64,000 nt of DNA from Kribbella antiqua (GCF_004345665.1 NZ_SLWR01000006.1:151677-215676), one strand, 5' to 3'. Shown: positions 44,428 to 56,502, counted from the first letter of the stretch. The notes: generated by a model from the sequence alone, not told the origin. Numbers and translations are program-made.

Positions 44428-45117
44428 ATGCCGGTCCGGGATGCCTTCGTGGACCTCGTGCTGGGTGGAAGGTGTGCGGGGTGCGGGCGGCCGGGGGTCA
44501 CGCTCTGTGGTGGTTGCCGGGAGCTACTGGACGCGGTGACTCCGTTCCGTGCCTGGCCGGAGCCGGCTCCGCGCGGATTGCCGACGCCTACCGCGAGTGC
44601 GCCGTACGGCGACCAGATCCGGAAGCTGATCATCGCGCACAAAGAGGAGGCGCGCTACGCCCTGGCGCGGCCGCTGGGCGAGGTACTCGCGACGGCGGTC
44701 CGGAGCGCGTTGGGGGCACGGCACGGGGTCTGGCTGTGTCCAGTCCCGTCGGCGCGCGCGACGGTGCGGGCGCGTGGGCATGATCCGTTGCGGCGGATCA
44801 CCAAGGCTGCGGTGAAAAGCCTGCGCCGCCAAGGTTTCGACGCCCGGCTGGCCGATGCGCTGACCGTCGTACGGCGTCCTGATGACCAATCGGGATTGTC
44901 CGCTGAGCGGCGTACGGCCAACCTGGCCGGGGCTTTCGCGGCTCGTTCGCGCTGGGCTGAAAGGCTGACGGATCAGCCGGTCCTGCTGGTCGACGACGTG
45001 ATCACCACCGGTTCCACGCTGGCCGAGGCGTGCCGCGCCCTGGAATCGCAGGGGATCGCGGTGTTCGGTTGTGCAGTACTCGCCGCGACCCGCCGGTACT
45101 CGACGTCTGGTTCATGA
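44428..45117 (+). CDS. comF: ComF family phosphoribosyltransferase-like protein
   Basis: 229 aa. Four cysteines in CAGCGRPGVTLCGGC form an N-terminal zinc ribbon. The PRTase fold ends with the PRPP loop VLLVDDVITTGST. An upstream in-frame start at 44392 would add 12 residues of weak sequence, so I use MPVRDAF. ComF is linked to DNA uptake in Bacillus but its enzymatic role is unclear. Order lpqB-comF-hpf-secA matches Rv3244c to Rv3240c. Confidence 0.9.
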   Translation: MPVRDAFVDLVLGGRCAGCGRPGVTLCGGCRELLDAVTPFRAWPEPAPRGLPTPTASAPYGDQIRKLIIAHKEEARYALARPLGEVLATAVRSALGARHGVWLCPVPSARATVRARGHDPLRRITKAAVKSLRRQGFDARLADALTVVRRPDDQSGLSAERRTANLAGAFAARSRWAERLTDQPVLLVDDVITTGSTLAEACRALESQGIAVFGCAVLAATRRYSTSGS

Positions 45118-45164
45118 GAACTTCCCTACCGGTTTTCGCCGAAGCCGACTAGCGTTGGCCTATG

Positions 45165-45257
45165 ACACCCGCTAGGGCTTGTCGGGCAGGGATGTGGTGC
45201 AGGGCCGGATCAGCCGGAATCCTCACCACGGAGTCCGACCGGTTCGATGGCGGGTGT
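45165..45257 (+). ncRNA. Candidate structured leader upstream of hpf
   Basis: In the 214-base gap between comF and hpf, ACACCCGC (45165-45172) can pair with GCGGGTGT (45250-45257), enclosing about 77 nt with further complementary segments (CCGGA with TCCGACCGG). No coding frame is convincing. A structured leader would suit a ribosome-hibernation gene. It might relate to the known raiA-associated RNA, but I cannot match its consensus by eye. Confidence 0.35.
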
Positions 45258-45321
45258 TCTTGTTTCGGGCACCGTCACGACACAGACGGGGGTCCGGAGA
45301 CGTAGAAAGTCGCCGATCGAT

Positions 45322-45326
45322 GGAGG
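45322..45326 (+). promoter_or_regulatory. Ribosome binding site fixing the hpf start at GTG
   Basis: GGAGG lies five bases before GTG 45332. The ATG at 45320 overlaps this GGAGG, so it cannot use it and is rejected. Confidence 0.75.
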
Positions 45327-45331
45327 TTTCC

Positions 45332-45955
45332 GTGGACGTCGTTGTCAAGGGTCATCACTGCGAGGTCAGTGACCGCTTCCGGCAGTACGTCGAGGAAAAA
45401 CTCGAGCGGATCGAGAAGGTCGATCACCGGGTACTGCGGTGCGAGGTAGAAGTCAGCCAGGAAAAGAACCCGCGACAGCACGATCGGGCGATGCGTGTCG
45501 AGCTCACCATGTATACGAAGGGTCCGGTGGTCCGCGCCGAAGCGACCGGCGAGACCAAGTCGGCAGCGTTCGACGTCTGCCTGGACCGACTGCGGGCACA
45601 GGTCCGCAAGGCGGCGGACCGCCGCCGGGTGCACCGTGGTGAGCGCTCGCCGGAAGGCCTGCGGCACGTGAACGCGAAGCAGCCCCTCAACGAGACAGCT
45701 GCAGTGGAGGAGACAGTCGCCGAGGAGGAAGTGGCGACGCATAAGTACGGTTCCCTCGTGGTCACCGGAGACGGACCGCTGGTGATGCGCGAGAAGACCC
45801 ACACCGCCAAGCCGATGACACTGGACCAGGCGCTCTACGAGCTCGAACTGGTCGGTCACGACTTCTACCTGTTCGTCGACGCGGACGAGAACCAGCCCAG
45901 CGTCGTCTACCGCCGTCGCGGCTACGACTACGGCGTGATCCGCCTGTCTGTCTGA
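45332..45955 (+). CDS. hpf: Ribosome hibernation promoting factor, long form
   Basis: 207 aa from GTG 45332. The N-terminal RaiA/HPF fold (VDVVVKGHHCEVSDRFRQYVEEKLERIEKV) binds the decoding centre of the 30S subunit. After an acidic linker (TAAVEETVAEEEVATH) the C-terminal domain (PMTLDQALYELELVGHDFYLFVDADENQPSVVYRRRGYDYGVIRL) dimerises and joins two ribosomes into 100S particles. This is the long actinobacterial form. A structured leader precedes it and a strong terminator follows. Confidence 0.95.
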   Translation: MDVVVKGHHCEVSDRFRQYVEEKLERIEKVDHRVLRCEVEVSQEKNPRQHDRAMRVELTMYTKGPVVRAEATGETKSAAFDVCLDRLRAQVRKAADRRRVHRGERSPEGLRHVNAKQPLNETAAVEETVAEEEVATHKYGSLVVTGDGPLVMREKTHTAKPMTLDQALYELELVGHDFYLFVDADENQPSVVYRRRGYDYGVIRLSV

Positions 45956-46017
45956 CGCAGGTGCACCAGCCCACTCCGGTCGTGTGAGGCCGACCTCCGA
46001 TTCCCCGGGAGGAGCAC

Positions 46018-46051
46018 AGAAGGGGCCGGGCGACGAGACCCGGCCCCTTCT
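46018..46051. terminator. Strong hairpin terminator after hpf
   Basis: A perfect 13-bp stem (46018-46030, 46039-46051; AGAAGGGGCCGGG) with an eight-base loop. It is shared by hpf and the convergent trypsin gene. Confidence 0.9.
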
Positions 46052-46090
46052 CCTTCCCCTGCGAAGGTCTGTCCGCTGCCGCAGGGGTGG

Positions 46091-46906
46091 CTAGCTGTTG
46101 ATTTGGGCTTGTAGTTCGGTGGCGTAGGTGGCTACTTCGGCGTAGACGCCGGGGTTGCCGGCGTCCGCGCAGCCGATGCCCCAGGAGACGATGCCGAAGA
46201 GGCGGCCGTTCAGGACGAGCGGGCCGCCGGAGTCGCCCTGGCAGGAGTCCTTGCCGCCCTCTTCGTACCCGGCGCAGATCTCGCCGTCGGCGGTGTAGCC
46301 CTCGCTCGCGTACGCCTTCTCGCAGTACGCGTCACCCAGCACCGGCACGTCCACCTTCTGGAAGGTGTTCGCCGGCCCGGTGCCCTCGGTCTCGCCCCAG
46401 CCGTAGACGACCGACCCCGCACCAGCCTTGTCCGCCGCCTTGTCGGTCTCCAGCGCCAGCGTCGGCACGCCGTCGAACGGTGTCGCCAGCGTCAGTACGG
46501 CGACGTCGTGGCCCGGCTGCTTGCCGTACTCCGGGTCCACCCAGATCTTGCTGACCTTCGACTCCTGGCCTTCTGCCTTGTCGCTCAGCACGTCCCGGCC
46601 CTGGATCGCGGTGTAGGTGGAGGCCGCCTCCTGCGCGCAGTGCGCCGCGGTGACGATCTTGTTCGCCGCCACCAGAGTCGAGCCGCACCACTCGCCGGTG
46701 GGGTCGGGCGAGCCGCTGTTCGACAGCTGAATGGCCCAGGGCGTGTCCGCGGTGTGCGCGATGGCCCCGCCGACGATCCGGGTCTTGGGTCCGTCCGGTG
46801 CCTGCGCGGCGGATGCGGAGCCGGCTACGGCCACCGCACCCAGGGACGCCACGGTCAGCACACCGGCCGCCAGGGCAGCACGGACCAGCTGAAGTCTTCC
46901 TGTCAT
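46091..46906 (-). CDS. Secreted trypsin-like serine protease (S1)
   Basis: 271 aa. A Sec signal (residues 1-33, cut near ASA) is followed by a short propeptide before IVGG at 44-47, the activation site. The catalytic triad is His89 (TAAHC), Asp134 (HDVAVL) and Ser226 (QGDSGGP), with Asp220 at the specificity-pocket position, predicting cleavage after Lys/Arg. Six Cys suit three disulfides. It resembles streptomycete trypsin and functions outside the cell. It is monocistronic, with the divergent glycosylase gene upstream. Confidence 0.95.
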   Translation of the reverse strand: MTGRLQLVRAALAAGVLTVASLGAVAVAGSASAAQAPDGPKTRIVGGAIAHTADTPWAIQLSNSGSPDPTGEWCGSTLVAANKIVTAAHCAQEAASTYTAIQGRDVLSDKAEGQESKVSKIWVDPEYGKQPGHDVAVLTLATPFDGVPTLALETDKAADKAGAGSVVYGWGETEGTGPANTFQKVDVPVLGDAYCEKAYASEGYTADGEICAGYEEGGKDSCQGDSGGPLVLNGRLFGIVSWGIGCADAGNPGVYAEVATYATELQAQINS

Positions 46907-47056
46907 GCCTCACACTCCAGGGTGATAGGGGCCGCGCGGGCGTCACGGCCTGACAGCGAGCGTCTCCCGAACACGGTCCGTAGCACACCTCCCACTTCCG
47001 GTAACTCCCGAGTTATGGCCCGGGTTTTGTCGGTGCGGCCCGGCAGACTTCGGTAG

Positions 47057-48268
47057 GTGACTACGCAGGTGTTGTCGACGGCTCAGGCCCGGCGGGTGGC
47101 GCTGGCTGCGCAGGGCTTCATGGACCCGCGGCCGAAAGGCGTTCCTGACGCGCGGGCGCTGGCTCGGGTGCTCGGCCGGATCGGGCTGATCCAGATCGAC
47201 TCCGTCAACGTGCTGAGCCGGGCGCAGTATCTGCCGCTGTACTCGCGCCTCGGTCCGTACCCACGCGACCTGCTCGACCGCGCTTCCGGGAAGGCCCCAC
47301 GCCGCCTGGTCGAGTACTGGGCGCACGAGGCCTCCCTGCTCCCAGTGGAGACGCACCCGCTGATGCGCTGGCGGATGGCTCGCGCGCACACCGAGGCCTG
47401 GGGCGGCCCGCGATCGATCGCCCGCGAACGGCCGGATCTGCTCAAGCAGGTGCTCGCCGACGTCCGCGAGCACGGCCCGCTGACCGCCCGCGAGATCGAC
47501 GACGACGTCGAGCGGGAGCGGGACAACTGGGGCTGGAACTGGTCCGACGTGAAGCGGGCGCTCGAGTTCCTGTTCTTCGCCGGTGAGATCACGGTCGCTC
47601 GACGCAACCAGCAGTTCGAGCGGATGTACGACGTACCCGAGCGGGTGCTGCCGAGCGCCGTACTGGAGACTCCGACTCCGTCGGTCGCGGAGGCGCATCG
47701 AGGGCTGGTGTCGATCGCGGCGCGGGCGCACGGGGTGTCGACGGCGCAGTGCCTGAAGGACTATTTCCGTACGGCGCCCGAGCCGACCGCGCAGGCGATC
47801 CTGGAACTGGTGGAGGAAGGCGAGCTGATTCCGGTCAAGATCGACGGCTGGAAGCGGCAGGCGTACCTGCACCGGGACGCGCGGCTGCCGCGGCGGGTGA
47901 ACGCGCGGGCGCTGGTCAGCCCGTTCGACTCGCTGGTGTTCGAGCGGACCCGGACCGAAGTGCTGTTCGACTTCCGGTACCGGATCGAGATCTACGTGCC
48001 GGCGGAGAAGCGAATCCATGGGTACTACGTGCTGCCCTTCCTGCTCGGGGATCGTCTGGTCGCGCGGGTGGACCTGAAGTCGGACCGTGCGGCTGGGGTG
48101 CTGCTGGTTCAGTCGGCGCATGCCGAGCCCAAGGCGCCGGTGGAGACCGCGGACGAGCTGGCTGCCGAGCTCGTCCAGCTGGCCGGCTGGCTGGGGCTGG
48201 ACCAGGTCCGGGTGGCCGGTGGCGGTGACCTCTCGCCTGCGCTGAGTGACGCCCTACGGGGTTCCTGA
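47057..48268 (+). CDS. AlkX/YcaQ-type DNA glycosylase family protein (winged-helix)
   Basis: 403 aa of the HTH_42/YcaQ family. Tandem winged helices contain [16 protein letters not shown], and [22 protein letters not shown] carries the Gln-x-Asp (QID) motif of the AlkZ-like (AlkX) clade, which unhooks interstrand crosslinks. [15 protein letters not shown] and [28 protein letters not shown] are further family blocks. Clade members without the second Gln are known to act on crosslinks, so a genome-protection role is inferred. GTG start, weak ribosome site. It may protect against a crosslinking metabolite. Confidence 0.85.
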   Translation: MTTQVLSTAQARRVALAAQGFMDPRPKGVPDARALARVLGRIGLIQIDSVNVLSRAQYLPLYSRLGPYPRDLLDRASGKAPRRLVEYWAHEASLLPVETHPLMRWRMARAHTEAWGGPRSIARERPDLLKQVLADVREHGPLTAREIDDDVERERDNWGWNWSDVKRALEFLFFAGEITVARRNQQFERMYDVPERVLPSAVLETPTPSVAEAHRGLVSIAARAHGVSTAQCLKDYFRTAPEPTAQAILELVEEGELIPVKIDGWKRQAYLHRDARLPRRVNARALVSPFDSLVFERTRTEVLFDFRYRIEIYVPAEKRIHGYYVLPFLLGDRLVARVDLKSDRAAGVLLVQSAHAEPKAPVETADELAAELVQLAGWLGLDQVRVAGGGDLSPALSDALRGS

Positions 48269-48456
48269 CCGGGAAGCCGGAACTTTTCGCGCTGCTGGAG
48301 CGTGGGTCAGGTAGGCCCGGGGGCACGCAGGGGAGGGGTGGCTTGGGTACACGCGCCCCGTACCATGGGTGACGCACGCCGTTCCGACGGGTCGGACCGT
48401 GCCCTTTCGGCGTCGGCCGGAACCAGGCTTCAGCAGCAAGGAGAGAACTCCCCACC

Positions 48457-51360
<2,904 letters not shown>

Positions 51361-51370
51361 ATCACCTCGT

Positions 51371-51401
51371 AACGGCCGGTCCTCTTTGAGGGCCGGCCGT
51401 T
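51371..51401. terminator. secA terminator
   Basis: A 14-bp stem (51371-51384 with 51388-51401, one G-T pair) and a TTT loop, ten bases after the secA stop. Confidence 0.88.
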
Positions 51402-51453
51402 CAGTGTGTCAGGCGCCATGGCGCCGGCTCTGCTGATGTGATGCGCTGGCTGC

Positions 51454-52398
51454 ATGTGGCTGACGGAGAAGTTCGGGTTGTCCGTTCCGGTGGTCGGTGC
51501 GCCGATGGCGAATGTGAGCGGAGGCAAGCTGACCGCCGCGATCTCGGCGGCCGGGGGACTGGGGATGCTCGGCGCGGGTTCCGCGGTGAGCGCTGACTGG
51601 ATCCGCACCGAAGGCGCGGTCGCCTCCCGGTCTGGGAAGCCGTACGGGGTCGGGTTGATGGCCTGGTCGGTCAAGGATCACCCCGAGCACCTGGACGCCG
51701 TACTCGAGCTCAAGCCCGCGCTCGTCTCGCTCAGCTTCGGCAACTATTCGCCGTACGTCGGGATGCTGCAGAAGGAAGGCATTGTCGTGGCGACGCAGGC
51801 CGGGACGGTCGCGGACGCGCGGGAGGCGATCGATGCCGGGGTCGAGGTGATCGTTGCTCGCGGCGCCGAGGCAGGCGGTCACGGACGCAACGCTGTCGCC
51901 ACCCTCCCGCTCCTGCAGGCGATCCTCGACCTCACCGACCTTCCCGTCCTCGCGGGCGGCGGCATCTCCGGCCCGCGCGGGCTCGCCGCCGTACTGGCTG
52001 CTGGTGCGGCCGGCGCTTGGATCGGTACGGCGTTTCTTACCTGTGTCGAGGCTTTGACGCCCTCGTCGGTCCGGGCGCGGGTGATCGAGGCAGATGAGAC
52101 CGAGACCGTTTACGGCACGGTCTTCGACGCCGCCTCTCGGGCCGGGTGGCCTGACGAGTTTGGTGGTCGCGCTCTGCGGAACGCCTATTTCGACACGTGG
52201 GAAGGTCGCGAGGAAGCCTTGAAAACGGACGATGTGGGCCACACGGACTACGTCGACGGCGTGCGCAGCGCGGACCCGGCTCGCACCTCGATCTACGCGG
52301 GACAAGGCGTCGGCGCTCTGACTTCACAACTGACCGCTGCGCAGGTCCTCGATGGCTTCGCTCGCTATCGGACCTACTTGCAGGCTGCCCTCAGGTAG
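51454..52398 (+). CDS. Nitronate monooxygenase family protein
   Basis: A 314-aa FMN-dependent TIM barrel of the NMO/2-nitropropane dioxygenase family. GAPMANVSGGKLTAAISAAGGLGML forms the FMN phosphate site, GGGISGPRGLAAVLAAGAAGAWIGTAFL the second, and the EAGGHGR segment carries the catalytic-position His. Such enzymes oxidise propionate-3-nitronate or act as reductases; the substrate is not decidable. The gene ends in a tail-to-tail overlap of 25 bp with the GH114-like gene on the other strand. Confidence 0.9.
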   Translation: MWLTEKFGLSVPVVGAPMANVSGGKLTAAISAAGGLGMLGAGSAVSADWIRTEGAVASRSGKPYGVGLMAWSVKDHPEHLDAVLELKPALVSLSFGNYSPYVGMLQKEGIVVATQAGTVADAREAIDAGVEVIVARGAEAGGHGRNAVATLPLLQAILDLTDLPVLAGGGISGPRGLAAVLAAGAAGAWIGTAFLTCVEALTPSSVRARVIEADETETVYGTVFDAASRAGWPDEFGGRALRNAYFDTWEGREEALKTDDVGHTDYVDGVRSADPARTSIYAGQGVGALTSQLTAAQVLDGFARYRTYLQAALR

Positions 52399-53165
52399 TC
52401 GGGGCTGCCGGGGGTGGAGACCTCCAGGTCGCGTTGGACGATGGTGAGGGCGTCGCCGTACTCGGTGCAGGCAGCTTTCAGGCCGCTGGAGGTGTACTCG
52501 ATCACGATGACGTTGTTGCCGAAGGCATCGACATAGTCGGCGCATTCGTCGTGCTCGCCGCATTCCTCGGCGACGGCGAAGTCGAGCCCGACTGTCTCCC
52601 GGTCGCCGGCGAGCTCGACGGTGTTCTTCTGGCCGATGGCGAGGTTCTTAGCGTGGGCGTGGGTCGCGATGAGGGTGTGGAAAGCCTTGGCCTGGTCGGG
52701 CGTGAGCATGTTCTTCGAGCGGGTGTAGCTGTCGTAGTTGTCTGGCTCGATCGCTTGGTAGCCCTTGGCCGCGCAGTCGTCGATCCAGGCGTTGACCTTC
52801 GCGGCGATCCGGGTGCGCTTGTCGTCGGTGCGGAGGTCTAGCAGCGGTTCGTTCCAGTCCTCGTCGATCACGAGGTTGCCGGCGGCGTCGCGGAGGAGCA
52901 GGTCGGGGTCCCAATCCTTTTGTTCACCGGGCTGGACCTGGAAGGCGTTGACGTAACAGACGTTGTAGAGCCCGGGCGCGGGTGCCGCCGTACGGTCGCG
53001 GGTGACGACCTCGACGCCGGCGGGCGGGTCGTACGCCCCGCCTAGCTGGTAGTCGAAACCGGCGTGGGTCGGCGGCAGGGTGAGAGCCGGCGCAGCGGTG
53101 GTCTGGTCGGCAGGCGTGCAGGCTGTGAGGCCGGCGACCAGTGCGACTACGAGCAGTGAACGCAC
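52374..53165 (-). CDS. GH114-like secreted lipoprotein (polygalactosaminidase family)
   Basis: 263 aa. A signal with lipobox LTAC gives a lipidated Cys at residue 16. The mature part has the GH114/TM1410 pattern: PPTHAGFDYQLGGAYDPPAG, YNVCYVNAFQ, and KGYQAIEPDNYDSYTRS with the catalytic-region acidic residues. Characterised GH114 enzymes cut alpha-1,4-polygalactosamine, an exopolysaccharide component. It is transcribed divergently from the LacI gene, and the two share a promoter gap holding two LacI-type operators, so it may belong to the same regulon. Confidence 0.85.
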   Translation of the reverse strand: MRSLLVVALVAGLTACTPADQTTAAPALTLPPTHAGFDYQLGGAYDPPAGVEVVTRDRTAAPAPGLYNVCYVNAFQVQPGEQKDWDPDLLLRDAAGNLVIDEDWNEPLLDLRTDDKRTRIAAKVNAWIDDCAAKGYQAIEPDNYDSYTRSKNMLTPDQAKAFHTLIATHAHAKNLAIGQKNTVELAGDRETVGLDFAVAEECGEHDECADYVDAFGNNVIVIEYTSSGLKAACTEYGDALTIVQRDLEVSTPGSPDYLRAACK

Positions 53166-53198
53166 CGCCGCAGCGTACGTGCTGACCGGTCCGACCTC

Positions 53199-53248
53199 TT
53201 GACGGACGTTGTTTTAACCGGTTTAGTGACTGTCTAAACCGGTTTAAA
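53199..53248 (+). promoter_or_regulatory. lacI promoter with two LacI-type operators
   Basis: TTGACG (53199-53204) could be the -35 with a TTTAGT-like -10 at 53222. Two near-palindromes centred on CCGG, at about 53213-53226 and 53234-53248 (cores TTTAACCGGTTTAG and CTAAACCGGTTTAAA), are 21 bp apart, two helical turns. They fit the LacI consensus and would block both the divergent lipoprotein and the lacI transcripts. Confidence 0.75.
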
Positions 53249-53268
53249 CGCCTGTCGAGTGAGGTCAG

Positions 53269-54291
53269 ATGAGCAAGCAGCGGCCGACGATCGCCGACGT
53301 GGCGACCCGCGCGGGCGTGTCCAAGGGTGCGGTGTCGTTCGCCTTGAACGGCCGCCCCGGGCTGGCTCAGGCGACGGTCGACAAGATCCTGGCCGCGGCC
53401 GACGAGCTCGGCTGGCGTCCGAGCAACCGAGCCCGGTCGCTCTCGGTCTCGAAGGCATTCGCGCTCGGGCTGGTGATCACGCGAGACCCGGCCGTGCTGT
53501 CGTCGGACCCGTTCTTCCCGGCCTTCATCGCGGGCGTCGAGAGTGTGCTCGCCACTCGCGGGCAGGCGCTCGTCCTGCAGGTCGTCACCGCCGGCGAGGA
53601 CGAGGAGGCCGGCTACCGACGGCTCGCGCAAGACGCCAGGGTCGACGGCGTCTTCCTGTCCGACCTCCGTCACGACGACCCACGGATCGACCTGCTGGTC
53701 GAGCTCGGACTGCCCGCAGTGAGCCTGAACCGCCCCGACGGCGCGTCGCCGTTCCCCGCCGTCATCCTCGATGACCGGCCTGGTACGAGCGCAGTCGTCG
53801 AGCATCTGCTGGACCTCGGTCATCGCCGGATCGCGCACGTCGCCGGCCCGCCGGCCTTCGTGCATGCGATGGCCCGCTCCGCCGCCTTCGTCTCGACTCT
53901 GGCCACCGCCGGTCTGGAACCGGTGGCTGTCGAGACCGGCGACTTCACTGCTGCAGGCGGCATCGCGGCCACCCGGCGGCTACTCGCGCTACCGGAGCCG
54001 CCGACCGCAATCGTCTACGCCAACGACCGGATGGCGATCGCCGGTCTCGGCGCAGCTCAGGCGGCGGGGCTAACCGTGCCGGACGACCTGAGCATCGCCG
54101 GCTTCGACGACAGCGAGCTCGCCGAATACGTTCACCCCGGACTGACCACCGTCCGCGCCGACCCTTTCCGCTTTGGCGAGGCGGCTGCGCAGACGCTCAA
54201 CCGAGTCGTCGACGGCGAGGCCGACGTACCCGATGTCGAACTGCCACCGGCGCAGCTCGTCGTACGCAACTCAACCGCCGCCCCGGCCTAA
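53269..54291 (+). CDS. LacI family transcriptional regulator
   Basis: 340 aa. HTH residues about 5-50 (TIADVATRAGVSKGAVSFALNGRPG, then the hinge helix NRARSLSVSKA), and a periplasmic-binding-like effector domain (SPFFPAFIAGVESVLATRG, AIVYANDRMAIAGLGAAQAAG, FDDSELAEYVHPGLTTVR). ATG has GAGG upstream. It heads the sugar ABC transporter genes. Two adjacent operators suggest autoregulation with sugar induction. The effector would be the transported glycan. Confidence 0.94.
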   Translation: MSKQRPTIADVATRAGVSKGAVSFALNGRPGLAQATVDKILAAADELGWRPSNRARSLSVSKAFALGLVITRDPAVLSSDPFFPAFIAGVESVLATRGQALVLQVVTAGEDEEAGYRRLAQDARVDGVFLSDLRHDDPRIDLLVELGLPAVSLNRPDGASPFPAVILDDRPGTSAVVEHLLDLGHRRIAHVAGPPAFVHAMARSAAFVSTLATAGLEPVAVETGDFTAAGGIAATRRLLALPEPPTAIVYANDRMAIAGLGAAQAAGLTVPDDLSIAGFDDSELAEYVHPGLTTVRADPFRFGEAAAQTLNRVVDGEADVPDVELPPAQLVVRNSTAAPA

Positions 54292-54319
54292 AGCACCTGC
54301 ATTGCCCCCTGGAGGAACC

Positions 54320-55609
54320 ATGAAGTTACAAGCCGGACTGCTGGCCCTCGCTTTGGCCGGCTCACTCGTCGCGTGTGGTGACAGTGGCGGCGGCGCTGGT
54401 GACGCCGACGCCGCGGCCAGCGCCCGCGGCCCGATCAACATCTGGTACTCGAACAACGCCGAGGAAGTGGCCTGGGGCAAGCAAATGGTCGCGGCCTGGA
54501 ACGCGGCTCACCCCGATCAGAAGGTCACCGCCCAGGAGATCCCCACCGGCAAGAGCTCCGAAGAGGTCATCGGCGCCGCGATCACCGCAGGCAACGCTCC
54601 CTGCCTGATCTTCAACACGTCACCCGCGTCGGTCTCCCAGTTCCAGAAACAAGGCGGTCTGGTTCCGCTCGACAGCTTCAGCGACGGTACGTCGTACATC
54701 GAGGAACGCTCGGGTGACGTCGCCAAGCAGTACAAGTCGAGCGACGGCAAGTACTACCAGCTGCCCTGGAAGTCGAACCCGGTGATGATCTTCTACAACA
54801 AGAAGGCGTTCGCCAAGGCAGGGATCGATACCACGAAGCCGCCGCTGGCTACGTACGACGAGTTCCTCGCGGCCTCACGCAAGATCGTTGCCTCGAAGGC
54901 GGCGAAGTTCGCGATCTACCCGGCGCCGAGCAACGAGTTCTTCCAGTCCTGGTTCGACTTCTACCCGCTGTTCGCGGCCGAGACCGGCGGCAAGCAACTG
55001 GTTGCCGATGGCAAGGCTCAGTTCAACTCCGACGAGGGCAAGAAGGTCGCGACCTTCTGGCGGACGATGTACGCCGACAAGCTGGCGTCGCAGGAGAAGT
55101 ACACCGGTGACGCGTTCGTCGACGGCACCGCGGCGATGGCCGCGGTCGGGCCATGGGCAATCGCAACCTACAAGGGCAAGGTCGACTGGGGCGTCGTCCC
55201 GGTGCCGACCTCGGCCGGCAAGCCGGCCGACGAGATCCATACGTTCTCCGACGCGAAAAACGTTGCCATGTACTCCGCGTGCAAGAACCGCGGCACGGCA
55301 TGGGATGTGCTGAAGTTTGCCACCAGCAAGGAACAGGACGGCAAGTTCCTGGCGGCCAGCGGCCAGATGCCCCTGCGCAAGGACGTTACCGCGGCGTACC
55401 CCGACTACTTCGCCAAGAACCCTGACTACAAGGTGTTCGCCGACCAGGCCGCCCGTACGGTCGAGGTGCCGAACGTGGCGAATTCGATCACCATCTGGCA
55501 GACCTTCCGGGACGCCTACTCCAAGTCGGTCATCTTCGGCCAGGAAGACCCCGGCACGGCCCTGGACGGCGCCGCACAGAAGGTCGATCAACTCGCTAAG
55601 CAGTCATGA
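54320..55609 (+). CDS. Extracellular solute-binding lipoprotein (sugar ABC transporter)
   Basis: 429 aa from ATG 54320 with GGAGGA upstream. A lipoprotein signal (GSLVAC lipobox; lipidated Cys at about residue 21) and a type I SBP fold: NIWYSNNAEEVAWGKQMVAAWNAAHPD, PVMIFYNKKAFAKAG, and a central cleft segment DGTAAMAAVGPWAIATYKG. It is cluster B-like, for oligosaccharides. It is co-directional with the permeases, and the gap to the first is negative (ATGA). It defines the uptake specificity of the locus, which is not readable here. Confidence 0.93.
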   Translation: MKLQAGLLALALAGSLVACGDSGGGAGDADAAASARGPINIWYSNNAEEVAWGKQMVAAWNAAHPDQKVTAQEIPTGKSSEEVIGAAITAGNAPCLIFNTSPASVSQFQKQGGLVPLDSFSDGTSYIEERSGDVAKQYKSSDGKYYQLPWKSNPVMIFYNKKAFAKAGIDTTKPPLATYDEFLAASRKIVASKAAKFAIYPAPSNEFFQSWFDFYPLFAAETGGKQLVADGKAQFNSDEGKKVATFWRTMYADKLASQEKYTGDAFVDGTAAMAAVGPWAIATYKGKVDWGVVPVPTSAGKPADEIHTFSDAKNVAMYSACKNRGTAWDVLKFATSKEQDGKFLAASGQMPLRKDVTAAYPDYFAKNPDYKVFADQAARTVEVPNVANSITIWQTFRDAYSKSVIFGQEDPGTALDGAAQKVDQLAKQS

Positions 55610-56502
55610 GACGGGGTCTGCTCGGGCGGGTGCTGGGTGAGCACCCGGTCGGGGCCGTCTTCGTCACGCCGTACGTCGTGTTCCTGGCGGCGGTGTTCGC
55701 CTATCCGCTCGGGTTCGCCGTCTACATGTCCTTCCACGACTACTTCTTCACCGCCCCCGGCGCGATCGTGGAGCGGCCGTTCGTGGGGTTCGACAACTAC
55801 GTCACCGTGTTGTCGGATCCCGCGGTCCGGCGGGCCTTCTGGAATGTGCTGGTGTTCCTCGTGATCAACGTGCCGCTGACCGTCGTACTGGCGCTCGGTC
55901 TGGCGAACGCGTTGAACGCGGCGATCCGGTGGCGGACGTTCTTCCGGGTCAGCTACTACGTGCCTTACGTGACGGCGAGTGTGGCGGTGGTCGGGGTCTG
56001 GCTGTTCCTGTTCAACTCGAACGGACTGGTCAACTCCGTCCTCGGCCCGCTCGCGCCGGATCCGTCCTGGTTGGTGAACTCGAAGCTCGCCATGCCAACG
56101 GTCGCGATCTATGTGACCTGGAAACAGCTCGGGTTCTTCATCCTGCTGTATCTGGCCGCGCTGCAGAACGTGTCGAAGGACCTCTACGAGGCGGCCGCGA
56201 TGGATGGCGCCGACAAGTGGAAGTCGTTCTGGAACGTGACTGTTCCGGGAGTGCGGCCGGCGACGACTCTCGTCGTACTGCTGGCGACCGTGACCGGAGC
56301 GAATCTCTTCACCGAGCCGTATCTGCTGACCGGTGGTGGCGGGCCGGACGGTGCGTCGGCGTCGCCGGTGCTGGTGATGTACCAGAAGGGCATCGAGCAG
56401 GGGAACCCGGACATCGGGTCCGCGATCGGCGTGCTGCTGGTGATCGCCGTACTGGCTCTTGCGCTGATCGAGCGGCGCTTCGTGGGGAGGGAGGAGTCGT
56501 GA
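55606..56502 (+). CDS. Sugar ABC transporter permease (MalF type)
   Basis: 298 aa, about six membrane helices. The EAA loop that binds the ATPase is EAAAMDGADKWKSFWNVTVPGVRP. It overlaps the upstream SBP gene and the downstream permease gene by four bases each (ATGA and GTGA), so all three are translated in step. No ATPase gene is near. As usual for actinomycete CUT1 importers, a shared MsiK-type ATPase is probably supplied from elsewhere. Confidence 0.93.
   Translation: MRRGLLGRVLGEHPVGAVFVTPYVVFLAAVFAYPLGFAVYMSFHDYFFTAPGAIVERPFVGFDNYVTVLSDPAVRRAFWNVLVFLVINVPLTVVLALGLANALNAAIRWRTFFRVSYYVPYVTASVAVVGVWLFLFNSNGLVNSVLGPLAPDPSWLVNSKLAMPTVAIYVTWKQLGFFILLYLAALQNVSKDLYEAAAMDGADKWKSFWNVTVPGVRPATTLVVLLATVTGANLFTEPYLLTGGGGPDGASASPVLVMYQKGIEQGNPDIGSAIGVLLVIAVLALALIERRFVGREES

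Noticed and set aside
45320..45331. ATG start of hpf at 45320
   Set aside because: The GGAGG that must serve translation lies inside this reading; GTG 45332 has correct spacing and the canonical HPF N-terminus.
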